A stretch of DNA of 64,000 nucleotides from Kiritimatiellia bacterium (lineage in GTDB: Bacteria; Verrucomicrobiota; Kiritimatiellia; UBA8416; YA12-FULL-48-11), in the NCBI GenBank assembly GCA_028716365.1, contig JAQUPZ010000014.1, forward strand, positions 19,414 to 83,413, written 5' to 3'. The notes under the pieces were generated by a model, which was given only the letters and a program-made list of their open reading frames with translations, made no database searches and was not told the DNA's origin. Made by a program: the position numbers and the translations under genes. This document shows positions 10,901-18,481 of this stretch, piece after piece; position 1 is the first letter of the stretch; the number at the start of each line of letters is the position of its first letter.

Positions 10901-11064
10901 CATTGAAACGCGCCGTTGAACTTGGAGGTGAAGAAGCCAGGGCGATCCTACGCCAGGATCAGCGTTTTATCCAGCTCAGGCAATTGCCTGAATTCCAATC
11001 CCTCGTTATGCCGGCCCAGCAGTTTTTAGATGGCAAGAATATACCAAAACTTCTGCAATTTTAA
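7960..11064 (+). CDS. DUF2723 multispanning membrane protein with C-terminal TPR repeats
   Basis: A 1034-residue protein. After about 45 cytoplasmic residues, a DUF2723 domain shows its hallmark stretch (TLQDSGELVTGAF, then GVPHPPGYPLW) and about ten membrane helices up to roughly residue 530. A soluble region follows, and TPR-like helical pairs occupy about residues 790-1010 (EAEYAFKQSLQLCPESPEA, YGEAITLIENYLKLD). DUF2723 proteins resemble GT-C/protein O-mannosyltransferases, so transfer of a lipid-linked sugar to exported proteins or glycans is plausible, but I see no proven catalytic residues beyond the Asp-x-Gly-Glu motif. The gene stands alone, with a strong dyad just upstream. The ribosome site (AGGA) is close to the ATG. 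Confidence 0.85.
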   Translation: MEQKQRKTSADAGKKLPDGPVRPPNQTVGRDTLIDYDISHFFKQQDWLAALVTFIFSGLVFFYYMAPEVTLQDSGELVTGAFTFGVPHPPGYPLWALLGYIWSNFIVPFGNPAWRIGMMSVVTGALVVGVMTLMMTRSIRLILNSLPWTGFSDNRLTEWVAITIGMSSALLFGFNRGVWLWACVSEMRVLNVFSFVLISCFFFGWMIQPHRRGFLHISVFLFGVSLANHQTIAVMAGAFAIGTFVVGMERFFISRKTLSKPGNVTETLMRSLNDFWELGAAGGFAAMTILLIFSWLEKSIGNLPLSQQHFMMAITAGIIAIIILFAGKVTGWWQIKRSLISAGLLHFGVSFYLYMPLAASTNPPMNWGYAATKEGFLHAITRGQYEKMQTANFFSDEFFIKIKVFTQALIGQYSLPLTFFALVALVFLIVWWTKWKPSARAWMVFVWTAYLVTSFGLLTIINPKLDRQEQEITIKFFAPAHGFFAMLIGYGIALTLSFIAWRWRERSNSFISLVCIGLMALPVITYTKNWSLCALRGHDFGYLFGYYMFKPGGGYPDMEKDAVLYGGTDPGRFVPTYMIFCESRVAPRNKFRDPNFDRSDVYIITQNALADTTYMSYIRDHYDFTRPRGDDTLLKRLLRRDTTYPVAPIAIPSPADSAQAFQKYVQGVQSGAIPPSADLKIENGRVSVQGVGGVMAINGILAQWIFEKNKDKHAFYVEESYVIPWMYPYLRPHGVIMKIDKDPLPPPQVNTNLWAGIIALDRAYWDELTTRFIARPEFVRNNDAKKSFSKMRSAIAGLYVYRGIIMEAEYAFKQSLQLCPESPEANFRLADLYLQQHRYGEAITLIENYLKLDIYNNNAKNFLTNIKNMQRDDIRRQEIEQQIKAKGGSDINMAIELAGLYQRLNMDGQFQGLTRNILSNTNLTPNVCQAILQLYGNARRWELLEFGLQRYLELVPNNFRARIDYGFAQAMQNKLTNGMASLKRAVELGGEEARAILRQDQRFIQLRQLPEFQSLVMPAQQFLDGKNIPKLLQF

Positions 11065-11149
11065 GTATTCTTGAGATACATACCAAAAGATTATCAAGTT
11101 CAGCCGCCGGAATATGAAAACAAATTCGGCACAGGATCCCCCACATCCA

Positions 11150-11836
11150 TCAGGCCGATATAAGAACCCCATCTTTCAGGCGTAATATCCTGTCACATGA
11201 TTTTGCGATTATATCATTATGGGTAACAAGCACCAATGCACGTTCTTGATTCTTGGTAAGTGCAAACAGATTGTCCAATACCTGACCGCCAGTTGCCCTG
11301 TCAAGATTGCCCGTCGGTTCGTCCGCCAATACAAGCAGCGGATCATTCATCAAGGCCCTTGCCAGAGCCACCCGCTGCTGTTCCCCTCCAGACAACTCGA
11401 AGGGTCTGTGATCTGCACGGTCAGCAAGGCCTACAGATTTCAATAATTCCATCGCCTTGCCCTTTACACCATCATACGAAGAAACCAGTCTCATACGGGC
11501 CATCGCAGGCAAAATAACATTCTCAAGCACATCCATTTCGGGCAAAAGATGGTATGACTGGAAAACAAAGCCGATTGTTGAAGACCTTATCCCGGTTCGT
11601 TTTGTCTCCGAAAGGTTATATATGTCCTGCCCCTTTACCAATACCCTGCCTTGATCCGGTACGTCCAATCCTCCCAGAATGTGGAGCAAAGTACTTTTAC
11701 CGGCACCACTGAGACCAACTATTGCCACACGTTCTCCATCTGCCACTTCAAGCGAAGAACCTTTAATTATGTGAAGAACTGTCTTCCCGACAGTGTAACT
11801 CTTGTGTATATTTTCCGCCTTTAGCAATGCCGTCAT
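11150..11836 (-). CDS. lolD: Lipoprotein-releasing ABC transporter ATP-binding protein LolD
   Basis: A 228-residue ABC ATPase with Walker A (GLSGAGKSTLLH), Q-loop (GFVFQSYHLLPEM), signature LSGGEQQR, Walker B (LLVLADEPTGNLD) and H-loop (LVTHND), the LolD/MacB subgroup pattern. The ATG at 11836 is preferred to a GTG two codons upstream because GGAG lies 5 bases before it. The adjacent FtsX-type permease, 58 bases upstream on the same strand, supports a role in moving lipoproteins from the inner to the outer membrane through LolA. LysS is directly upstream of the pair, giving a lysS-lolC/E-lolD order. Confidence 0.9.
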   Translation of the reverse strand: MTALLKAENIHKSYTVGKTVLHIIKGSSLEVADGERVAIVGLSGAGKSTLLHILGGLDVPDQGRVLVKGQDIYNLSETKRTGIRSSTIGFVFQSYHLLPEMDVLENVILPAMARMRLVSSYDGVKGKAMELLKSVGLADRADHRPFELSGGEQQRVALARALMNDPLLVLADEPTGNLDRATGGQVLDNLFALTKNQERALVLVTHNDIIAKSCDRILRLKDGVLISA

Positions 11837-11894
11837 CTGCACTCCACTCGATTACTTATCCTATCATCACTACGCCGGATTGTTTCCCTCAAGG

Positions 11895-13118
11895 CTATTC
11901 CTGTCTCAACGCATCAACTGGATTCATTCTTGCCGCACGCCATGCGGGCAAAATACTGGACAAGGTACAAAAAACCATCACAAACAAAGCAATTTGGGCA
12001 AGTTCGCCAAACGAGGTACTCCATGGAATCTCATTCAGGCCGTAAATCTTCTTTGGGAACACTTCAATATTAATGGCTGTTAAAAAACGTACGATATTTT
12101 TAAGGTTTTTGAGAACCAATAATCCCACGCCAATACCAGCAAAAGTACCCACAAGACACTGTATCCAGCCATGCCATACAAAAGCCCCCATAATATGTCG
12201 CGACGAGAATCCCAGCGCCTTAAGGAGCCCTATTTCATTCGTTTTCTGAACAGTGATTACGATAAGAGTATTAGTGACGCAAAAAATGGCGACAATTGTT
12301 ATAAACACAAGAAGGATAAACATCATTGTTTTTTCATGACTCAATGCACTGAAAAGAAGGCTGTCAACCTCACGCCATGTCCTCACGGAAAAAGCCGGCC
12401 CAACTGCATCTCTCACATCTGAAGCAAATTTATCGAATTTAAAAGGATCATTGGTCATTACATATATAACGTGCGCTCCACCCGTAAGCCCTACCAGTTC
12501 CCTTGCAACATCCAGAGACGTCAAAACGACCCCGCTGTCATAATCCCGCATTCCCATGTCAAAAATACCGGCAACAGTAAGTTCAACAGGTAAATACATT
12601 TCATCTTTTGCGGTGACATTTTTCGGGGAATAGGCCAGAAACTTGGAGCCTATAGTCAAGCCCATCTCCAGAGCCAGGTCATAACCCAATACCGCGCTCT
12701 CGCCTTCCATCGAAAACTTTCCATACTTGATACTTTTCGAAATCTTACTGACCTGCTCAGCCCTGTCCGGCGCCACACCAAGAACCATGGGAGCGCGCAT
12801 CGCGCCCTCGTGCCGGATCATTACAAGCGTTTCAATTACAGGCGCGACACCCTTGACACCGGCAATCTTGTCAATTTTGCTGCAAAGTTCATCCTCATCT
12901 TCAATCACTCCATAGCGGCTCGTTACCGTGAGATGCGGCTTGAAACTCAGTATTTTATCCCGCCACATCTCATCAAAACCGGTCATCACTGAAAGTACAA
13001 TTACAAGAATTGCCACACCAAGAAGAACACCAAGAATGGAAATAACAGTAACAACCGAAATAAATGACCTTTTCGGTCGCAGATATTTCAATGCCAGAAA
13101 TAATGAAAATGGTACCAT
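11895..13118 (-). CDS. Lipoprotein-releasing system permease LolC/LolE
   Basis: A 407-residue FtsX/MacB-type permease. One N-terminal helix (SVVTVISILGVLLGVAILVI), an extracytoplasmic MacB-PCD-like domain of about 200 residues, then three C-terminal helices including the QKTNEIGLLKALGFSSRHI coupling region and a final helix ending PAWRAARMNPVDALR, all typical of LolC/E. Only one permease is encoded here, so it may act as a homodimer (LolF-like) or have a partner elsewhere. It lies 18 bases after lysS and is probably co-transcribed with it and with lolD. The ribosome site before the ATG is weak. Confidence 0.9.
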   Translation of the reverse strand: MVPFSLFLALKYLRPKRSFISVVTVISILGVLLGVAILVIVLSVMTGFDEMWRDKILSFKPHLTVTSRYGVIEDEDELCSKIDKIAGVKGVAPVIETLVMIRHEGAMRAPMVLGVAPDRAEQVSKISKSIKYGKFSMEGESAVLGYDLALEMGLTIGSKFLAYSPKNVTAKDEMYLPVELTVAGIFDMGMRDYDSGVVLTSLDVARELVGLTGGAHVIYVMTNDPFKFDKFASDVRDAVGPAFSVRTWREVDSLLFSALSHEKTMMFILLVFITIVAIFCVTNTLIVITVQKTNEIGLLKALGFSSRHIMGAFVWHGWIQCLVGTFAGIGVGLLVLKNLKNIVRFLTAINIEVFPKKIYGLNEIPWSTSFGELAQIALFVMVFCTLSSILPAWRAARMNPVDALRQE

Positions 13119-13136
13119 GTTAAAATTGTTTCTTCA

Positions 13137-14570
13137 TCAAGCCCGGGGCCGCAATTGCGGAAACAAAATGACGTCACGGATTGCTTCCATGCCTGAAAGA
13201 ACCATCATCAGGCGGTCAATTCCGATCCCCATCCCGCCAGCTGGCGGCATCCCATGTTCAAGCGCAGTTATAAATTCTTCATCAATTGGAGCCCCTCCAG
13301 CCTGTGCCTCAAGCCTTTTCCTCTGTTCGAGCGGATCATTCATTTCGGTGTATCCCGGGGCAATCTCGTAACCCGCGATCTCCAGCTCGAACACATCAAC
13401 ACACGCCGGATCGTCTTCGCATGCTTTTGCCAGCGGAACCAGATCAGCCGGAAGCCTGGTCACGAAAGTTGGCTGGATCAGTGTTTTCTCGATAGTCTTC
13501 TCATAGATTTCATGGGTAACCATCAGGTGATTCCATGAAGGATCAATGGCCAATCCAAGCTCCTCCGCTTTCCTGCGCGCGTCTGCAACAGGAACACCAT
13601 ACCAATCGGAACCCATCTTGGCAGTTATGAGATCGCGGTACGGAACCTCGCGCCACGGGGGCGCAAGATTTATCATATGTTCCCCGAATTTTACCTGCAA
13701 TCCGCCAAAAACCTTTTGTGCAACATTAGTAATCAATCCTTCAACAAGCTCCTTCATCCCTTTGACATCGGAATACGCTTCGTAAATTTCCAGCATTGTA
13801 AATTCAGGATTGTGCGTACGAGAAAGCCCCTCATTCCTGAAGTTCCTGTTAAGTTCAAACACCTTGTCAAAACCGCCGACAAGTAATCGCTTAAGGTAAA
13901 GTTCCGGGGCTATTCGCAGGAACATATCAGTGTCCAAAGCAGTATACCGCGTAACAAAGGGCCTGGCTGCCGCTCCGCCAGCCATCGACTGCATCATCGG
14001 CGTCTCAACTTCCATGAACCCCTTTTCAAAGAGGTAATTACGGATTTCCCGTATGGCCATGGTACGCTTATTAAACAGTTCGCGCACTTCAGGATTGGCA
14101 ATAAGATCAAGGTACCTTTGTCGATATCTAGCCTCTACATCTTTCAGGCCATGCCATTTTTCAGGTAGCGGCAAAAGCGCCTTGGAGAGCAGGACCCATT
14201 TCTCAATCTTTATCGTCGGTTCACCGGCATGTGTAGTAAATAACAGACCCTCAATCCCGATATGGTCGCCTACATCAAGCAGTTTAAAAGCGTCAAAAGC
14301 CTGCTCGCCAAGTGCGTTCTTCTGGGCATAAACCTGGAACTTACCGGAACCATCCCTTATATCGGCAAAAATACTTTTACCCATTGACCGAATGGTAACA
14401 AGCCGTCCGGCAACCGACACTTTCAGCTCATCTTTGTAATTCTTTCGGATTTCCGCAAGATTGCCGGTCCTGTTATATGCACGGCCAAACGGTTTATGGC
14501 CAAATCCCTCTAATTTTCCCATGTTTGCAAGCCGTTGATCCCGATATTCGTTCTTTTCCATTTCAGCCAT
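13137..14570 (-). CDS. lysS: Lysyl-tRNA synthetase, class II
   Basis: A 477-residue enzyme that charges tRNA-Lys. The N-terminal OB-fold anticodon domain spans about residues 50-150 (VAGRLVTIRSMGKSIFADI). The catalytic core has motif 2 (FRNEGLSRTHNPEFTMLE) and motif 3 (GMGIGIDRLMM), with the expected lysine-site stretch EIAPGYTEMNDP. The length is normal and the C-terminus (DVILFPQLRP) is intact. The start has GGGGAT upstream. It heads an apparent lysS-lolC/E-lolD transcript. Confidence 0.97.
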   Translation of the reverse strand: MAEMEKNEYRDQRLANMGKLEGFGHKPFGRAYNRTGNLAEIRKNYKDELKVSVAGRLVTIRSMGKSIFADIRDGSGKFQVYAQKNALGEQAFDAFKLLDVGDHIGIEGLLFTTHAGEPTIKIEKWVLLSKALLPLPEKWHGLKDVEARYRQRYLDLIANPEVRELFNKRTMAIREIRNYLFEKGFMEVETPMMQSMAGGAAARPFVTRYTALDTDMFLRIAPELYLKRLLVGGFDKVFELNRNFRNEGLSRTHNPEFTMLEIYEAYSDVKGMKELVEGLITNVAQKVFGGLQVKFGEHMINLAPPWREVPYRDLITAKMGSDWYGVPVADARRKAEELGLAIDPSWNHLMVTHEIYEKTIEKTLIQPTFVTRLPADLVPLAKACEDDPACVDVFELEIAGYEIAPGYTEMNDPLEQRKRLEAQAGGAPIDEEFITALEHGMPPAGGMGIGIDRLMMVLSGMEAIRDVILFPQLRPRA

Positions 14571-14670
14571 GATTTATCCCCTGAAGTTTAGTCCAAATAC
14601 TGTCTTCATCTACAACCTAGAGGATGCAATAACTTCCGGTGAAATGCACACAAAAAATCACATTCAGTTC

Positions 14671-14699
14671 TTGAAATGATAATTTTTTGAAGGTATTTT
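14671..14699 (+). promoter_or_regulatory. Candidate sigma-70 promoter for the epimerase/peptidase pair
   Basis: TTGAAA and TATTTT are separated by 17 bases, followed by an A-rich leader and a strong ribosome site (AAGGAAGGAG at 14742-14751), 9 bases before the ATG at 14761. Its position between diverging genes makes it the natural promoter for the rightward pair. Prediction by eye only. Confidence 0.45.
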
Positions 14700-14760
14700 T
14701 AATAATCAAAATAAAGAACATCAGATAAACCGAAAACAGCAAAGGAAGGAGCAACACATT

Positions 14761-15759
14761 ATGAAGTCAAATCGACCGGTAACGCTTTTCACAGGGCAAT
14801 GGGCTGATTTACCTCTGGAAAAACTCGCAGAAAAAGCTGCTGGCTGGGGTTATGAAGGACTTGAACTTGCATGCTGGGGCGATCACGTTGATGTCGCTCG
14901 TGCGGCAAAAGACAAAGAATACGCTAAAAGCCGCAAGGAAATCCTCGCAAAATACGGTCTAAAAGTTTTTGCAATCAGCAATCATCTTGCAGGTCAGCTT
15001 GTTTGCGATCCAAATGATGATACAAGATCCGACATGTTCGCACCCAAATCCTGCCAGGGTAATGCCGAAGCCAAAAGGAAGTGGGCAATCCAGGCGATGA
15101 AAGATTCTGCAATGGCAGCCAAAAACATTGGCGTGAAAATTGTAAATGGATTCACCGGGTCTCCCATCTGGCACATGCTCTACAGTTTTCCGCCCGTTTC
15201 CGATAAAATGATTGAAGACGGTTTCAAGAGGTTCGCACAGATTTGGAATCCAATCCTTGATGTTTTCGACAAATGCGGCGTTAAGTTCGCCCTGGAAGTA
15301 CACCCGACTGAAATCGCATTTGATATTGTCACAGCAAGGCGCGCCCTGAAGGCGATCGATAACCGTAAGGCATTCGGGTTTAATTTTGACCCGAGTCATT
15401 TACACTGGCAAATGGTTGATCCGGTCAAATTCTTAAAATGTTTTTCTGACCGCATTTATCATGTTCATATGAAAGATGCGGCGCTAACGCTCGACGGCGA
15501 ATCAGGTATACTTGCTTCGCACCTGAACTTCGGGACGCCTGGTCGCGGCTGGGATTTCCGCAGTCTGGGACGCGGCGGAGTCAATTTCGAGGAAATTGTC
15601 AGAACGCTGAACGCCATCAATTATACCGGCCCACTCTCTGTTGAGTGGGAAGATGCAATGATGGACCGCGAATCCGGTGCAGCTGAAGCGTGTCAGTTCG
15701 TTAAGAAACTTGATTTCCCGAAGTCAGATCGCGTTTTTGACGAAGCATTCGGAGAATAA
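14761..15759 (+). CDS. Sugar phosphate isomerase/epimerase-like TIM-barrel protein
   Basis: A 332-residue cytoplasmic protein of the xylose-isomerase-like AP-endonuclease-2 superfamily. Metal-ligand candidates appear in the usual order: ALEVHPTE (Glu), NFDPSHLHWQ (Asp/His), VHMKDA (His/Asp) and SVEWEDAMMD (Glu near the end). The start has an excellent ribosome site. Members of this family isomerise or epimerise sugars or dehydrate inositol derivatives; the substrate here is unknown. Its stop codon is immediately followed by the ATG of an exported peptidase, so the two are almost certainly co-transcribed, though no functional link is obvious. Confidence 0.85.
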   Translation: MKSNRPVTLFTGQWADLPLEKLAEKAAGWGYEGLELACWGDHVDVARAAKDKEYAKSRKEILAKYGLKVFAISNHLAGQLVCDPNDDTRSDMFAPKSCQGNAEAKRKWAIQAMKDSAMAAKNIGVKIVNGFTGSPIWHMLYSFPPVSDKMIEDGFKRFAQIWNPILDVFDKCGVKFALEVHPTEIAFDIVTARRALKAIDNRKAFGFNFDPSHLHWQMVDPVKFLKCFSDRIYHVHMKDAALTLDGESGILASHLNFGTPGRGWDFRSLGRGGVNFEEIVRTLNAINYTGPLSVEWEDAMMDRESGAAEACQFVKKLDFPKSDRVFDEAFGE

Positions 15760-17436
15760 ATGTCCAGCCGCTTAATGCGGATTATAGTTTCCGGAGTTCT
15801 GTGCCTGTTGACGGTTGTTGCAATTACAACGGCTGAAAACAGGCCAGAACTCAAATTCTTGAAATCTATTGAACTTCCCTCGGCAGGACTCAGGTTTACT
15901 ATCATGCCTGAGTCACGCGAGACACCCATCCAGCCGCCTCAGGTTTTTCGATACACATTTTCGCAAGGCGAAAAAAAATGGAATGTCGACATGTATTCGC
16001 CGATAGTACTGTGGCAAACCAGTCAGTATCTCGGACGATGGGTTGACCAACGTAGTAACACACTGGTACTGGCAAAAATCACAACACCTTTCCCTGCCGA
16101 AAAATTCCAGCAACAGCATGTTTCTCGCGAAAACTATGACAAAGCAATTGCGGACGCCGGAAATGCCATAATCGAATGGAACGATGATGATCTGGTGAAA
16201 TGGGTTACAGCATTTTCAGGGGCCGACAAAGCGGTTATTCAAACTGTCCAACGACCTCCACCGCATGTAAAAACGGTCAAGAGTTTCCAGCTGTCACCCG
16301 GTATGCTTGGTTATGCTTTTTGCATTAGTCGCCCGGGTCCTGCCGTTGGTTCTCCGATAACATCTGAATGGTATTTTGCCATGATCATTCTCAATCCAAA
16401 AGTTGACTTTGAAAAAGCGCAAAAATCGGTCAACAGTCAGTTTCTTCCTTCCATCAGTGCCATAAAAATCATTCAAAAACAAACAACCGCATCGTCGGCT
16501 TTCCAGGCAGCGGCCTTCGCCGGAAAAAAACAGCGATCACCCGAGTTCCTGGCAAGTCGCAAACAGGTTGCCGACAGCATCACGAACATGAAGGACTGGT
16601 GGTATGCCGAAACCGACAACTATATTTTCCTGTCAAACATGAAGTCAAAACACCGTGTTATTATAAAGGAACTGCAGGAACATATCGAGTATCTGCGTGA
16701 TGCATTTGAACAATTCATGCCTCCACGAAAGGAAATCACGGCTGTAAGCGTTATACGCGCGTTTGCTTCTCAGGACGAATATGTTGCATATGTTGGCAAA
16801 GAGCACGAGTGGTCAGGCGGATTATGGTCGCCTACTCACAAGGAGCTGGTAATCCGTCCCATCGAATGGGGTGGATCAAAGATCCAGCGTAATTGGTTCT
16901 TTCAATGTGTTTATCACGAAGCTTTTCATCAATATATTTTTTACGCATTCGACCAGAAACGTCCAGCTCTCTGGTTCAATGAAGGACATGCTGAATTCTA
17001 TTCACCTGCCACTGTTAATCAACGAAAATTCTCCGTCTTGGAAGATCCACAGAATGTGAAATTGCTTGAAGAAATGATTGCAGGCAATACCGCGGACATA
17101 AACAAATTATTACATATGACACGCGAAGAGTTTTACATCGCTAACGATAAAGAGACAAGACGAAGAAACTATGCACTTGCATGGGCCGTCGTCTATTACC
17201 TGCGAAAAGGTGCCGGCCTTGAGACACCTCCTAAATATGCAAATATACTCGACAAATACTCTGAAGCCCTGTGGGCGACAGGTGATGGTGAAAAGGCCAC
17301 TGAAACCGCTTTTGAAGGAATCGATTTGAAAATTTTTCAAAAAGACTTTGTCACATTCTGGTTTTCACAGAGGAAGCGCGGCGCAGCATTACGCAATAAT
17401 ATTTTTAAAGCCTATAATACATCCGCAAATAAATAG
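15760..17436 (+). CDS. Exported HExxH zinc metallopeptidase, DUF1570-like
   Basis: A 558-residue protein with an N-terminal signal (LCLLTVVAITTAENRP). The first 250 residues are not recognised. The C-terminal half is a gluzincin-type peptidase: YHEAFHQY gives zinc-binding His386 and His390 and catalytic Glu387, and WFNEGHAEF gives the third ligand Glu408. A helical region follows. This matches the pattern of DUF1570/peptidase-MA proteins of PVC bacteria. It starts directly on the stop of the epimerase-like gene (TAA then ATG). Substrate and target are unknown; periplasmic or surface location is inferred from the signal. Confidence 0.8.
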   Translation: MSSRLMRIIVSGVLCLLTVVAITTAENRPELKFLKSIELPSAGLRFTIMPESRETPIQPPQVFRYTFSQGEKKWNVDMYSPIVLWQTSQYLGRWVDQRSNTLVLAKITTPFPAEKFQQQHVSRENYDKAIADAGNAIIEWNDDDLVKWVTAFSGADKAVIQTVQRPPPHVKTVKSFQLSPGMLGYAFCISRPGPAVGSPITSEWYFAMIILNPKVDFEKAQKSVNSQFLPSISAIKIIQKQTTASSAFQAAAFAGKKQRSPEFLASRKQVADSITNMKDWWYAETDNYIFLSNMKSKHRVIIKELQEHIEYLRDAFEQFMPPRKEITAVSVIRAFASQDEYVAYVGKEHEWSGGLWSPTHKELVIRPIEWGGSKIQRNWFFQCVYHEAFHQYIFYAFDQKRPALWFNEGHAEFYSPATVNQRKFSVLEDPQNVKLLEEMIAGNTADINKLLHMTREEFYIANDKETRRRNYALAWAVVYYLRKGAGLETPPKYANILDKYSEALWATGDGEKATETAFEGIDLKIFQKDFVTFWFSQRKRGAALRNNIFKAYNTSANK

Positions 17437-17466
17437 TATTGCCCAGTCTTTAATATCTGTATTTCT

Positions 17467-18075
17467 TCATTTTGTACGGCCCTTAGACGAGCAAACCCCA
17501 TAAAGGAAAATATCCATTGCCGTGTCAACAATCCGTCTGACATATTCCTCGGAATATGCCCCTTCTCTCTTTTGACCGGTAATTATCGGCCTGTACAGGA
17601 TGTAGCCGGCAAGCATGCCGAAAAAACTCCAGGCTGCACATTCAACATCACATTTCCTGAATATTCCCTCTTCAATTCCATCATTAAGGACCTCAATCAC
17701 TTTCTTATTTCGCCAGATAATCGCAGTAATTGCAGCTTTTGGCAATCGACGTCCTCCGGCAAGCGCTTCTGCAAACAGGACTTTCAATGCAGGTTCTGTG
17801 TGCATAACATAGAATGCATAAGTTTCAAGTATTGCCCGGAGCTTCTCTTTCGGTCCTTTTCCGGTTGCAACAACCGTATGTCCCATCTTCATCATTGGTT
17901 CAATTTTTCGCGCAACAACTTCACAGAAGAAAGCCTCCTTACTGCCGAAATGATAAGTAATTGCCCCCAGATTTGCACCCGCAGCTTTAATAACGTCCCT
18001 CACAGACACACCCTCATACCCATATTTTTCAAACATCTTTCCACCAATTTCCAACAATTTTTGCTTGGTTCCCAT
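17467..18075 (-). CDS. TetR/AcrR-family transcriptional regulator
   Basis: A 202-residue repressor. The N-terminal helix-turn-helix is canonical (GYEGVSVRDVIKAAGANLG, then ITYHFGSKEAFF). The C-terminal part resembles the CecR/DUF1956 ligand domain. The ATG at 18075 is preferred to a GTG three codons upstream because AAGGAG lies 8 bases before it and the GTG overlaps that site. It faces the small gene at 18190, and a perfect 7-bp dyad between them overlaps its own -35 box, which suggests autorepression. The ligand is unknown. Confidence 0.92.
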   Translation of the reverse strand: MGTKQKLLEIGGKMFEKYGYEGVSVRDVIKAAGANLGAITYHFGSKEAFFCEVVARKIEPMMKMGHTVVATGKGPKEKLRAILETYAFYVMHTEPALKVLFAEALAGGRRLPKAAITAIIWRNKKVIEVLNDGIEEGIFRKCDVECAAWSFFGMLAGYILYRPIITGQKREGAYSEEYVRRIVDTAMDIFLYGVCSSKGRTK

Positions 18076-18107
18076 TATTGCCACTCCTTATTAAATTATT
18101 TCGTCGC

Positions 18108-18135
18108 ATGTTATGCTCAATAACGTCCAAGTCAA
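18108..18135 (-). promoter_or_regulatory. Candidate promoter of the tetR gene
   Basis: On the minus strand TTGACT (18130-18135) and TAACAT (18108-18113) are 16 bases apart, leading to the AAGGAG ribosome site of the TetR gene. The -35 box shares four bases with the palindrome at 18132-18147. Confidence 0.45.
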
Positions 18136-18147
18136 CATCCATGTTGA
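18132..18147. promoter_or_regulatory. TetR-type operator candidate
   Basis: TCAACAT, two bases, ATGTTGA: a perfect 7-bp inverted repeat of the size TetR dimers usually bind. It overlaps the -35 of the tetR promoter and sits just upstream of the -35 candidate for the rightward gene, so one bound dimer could control both directions. Confidence 0.5.
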
Positions 18148-18155
18148 TTCGGAAC

Positions 18156-18183
18156 TTGAAATAACTTTAAAAATGAATATTCT
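18156..18183 (+). promoter_or_regulatory. Candidate promoter giving a leaderless transcript
   Basis: TTGAAA (18156-18161), a 16-base spacer and TATTCT (18178-18183). The expected transcript start, about 7 bases after the -10, falls on or next to the ATG at 18190, which has no ribosome site upstream. Confidence 0.35.
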
Positions 18184-18189
18184 AACTAC

Positions 18190-18450
18190 ATGAGAAGACA
18201 GATTTGCTGGGTTGAAAAACTGGAAGATGGAATAAAACGGGATATTCGCGTCTCTTTTGTCGGAGGAGGTAAGATTAAATGGCAATTTAAAAGATCCGAC
18301 ATGGCAGAATGGGACTACGACACCCCTCCTGCTCTTGATGATTGGGATGCCCTCTTGATCCGTTCAGAAGGCAGATATAACCGCCGCAGAATGCCTTTGA
18401 CCGATTTGGAACTTGTACGCAAGGCCCGTAAGGAAGCTTCAGCCGATTGA
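18190..18450 (+). CDS. Small conserved-looking hypothetical protein
   Basis: An 86-residue soluble, charged protein with no signal or membrane segment. It is rich in Trp and basic residues (KIKWQFKRSDMAEWDYDTPP) and ends in a basic helix (LELVRKARKEA). I recognise no domain. No ribosome site precedes the ATG, but a promoter-like pair places transcription at the ATG itself. It ends 31 bases before a pyrimidine-nucleoside phosphorylase on the same strand, so both probably share the transcript that starts opposite tetR. A nucleic-acid-binding role would fit the charge pattern but is a guess. Confidence 0.55.
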   Translation: MRRQICWVEKLEDGIKRDIRVSFVGGGKIKWQFKRSDMAEWDYDTPPALDDWDALLIRSEGRYNRRRMPLTDLELVRKARKEASAD

Positions 18451-18481
18451 CAGCAGCAATTTCAGGAGTTATCTTCAAACC

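Noticed and set aside
18413..18481. N-terminal extension of the pyrimidine-nucleoside phosphorylase
   Set aside because: It overlaps the small gene at 18190-18450 and has no family match; the Met at 18482 has a ribosome site and the right N-terminus.
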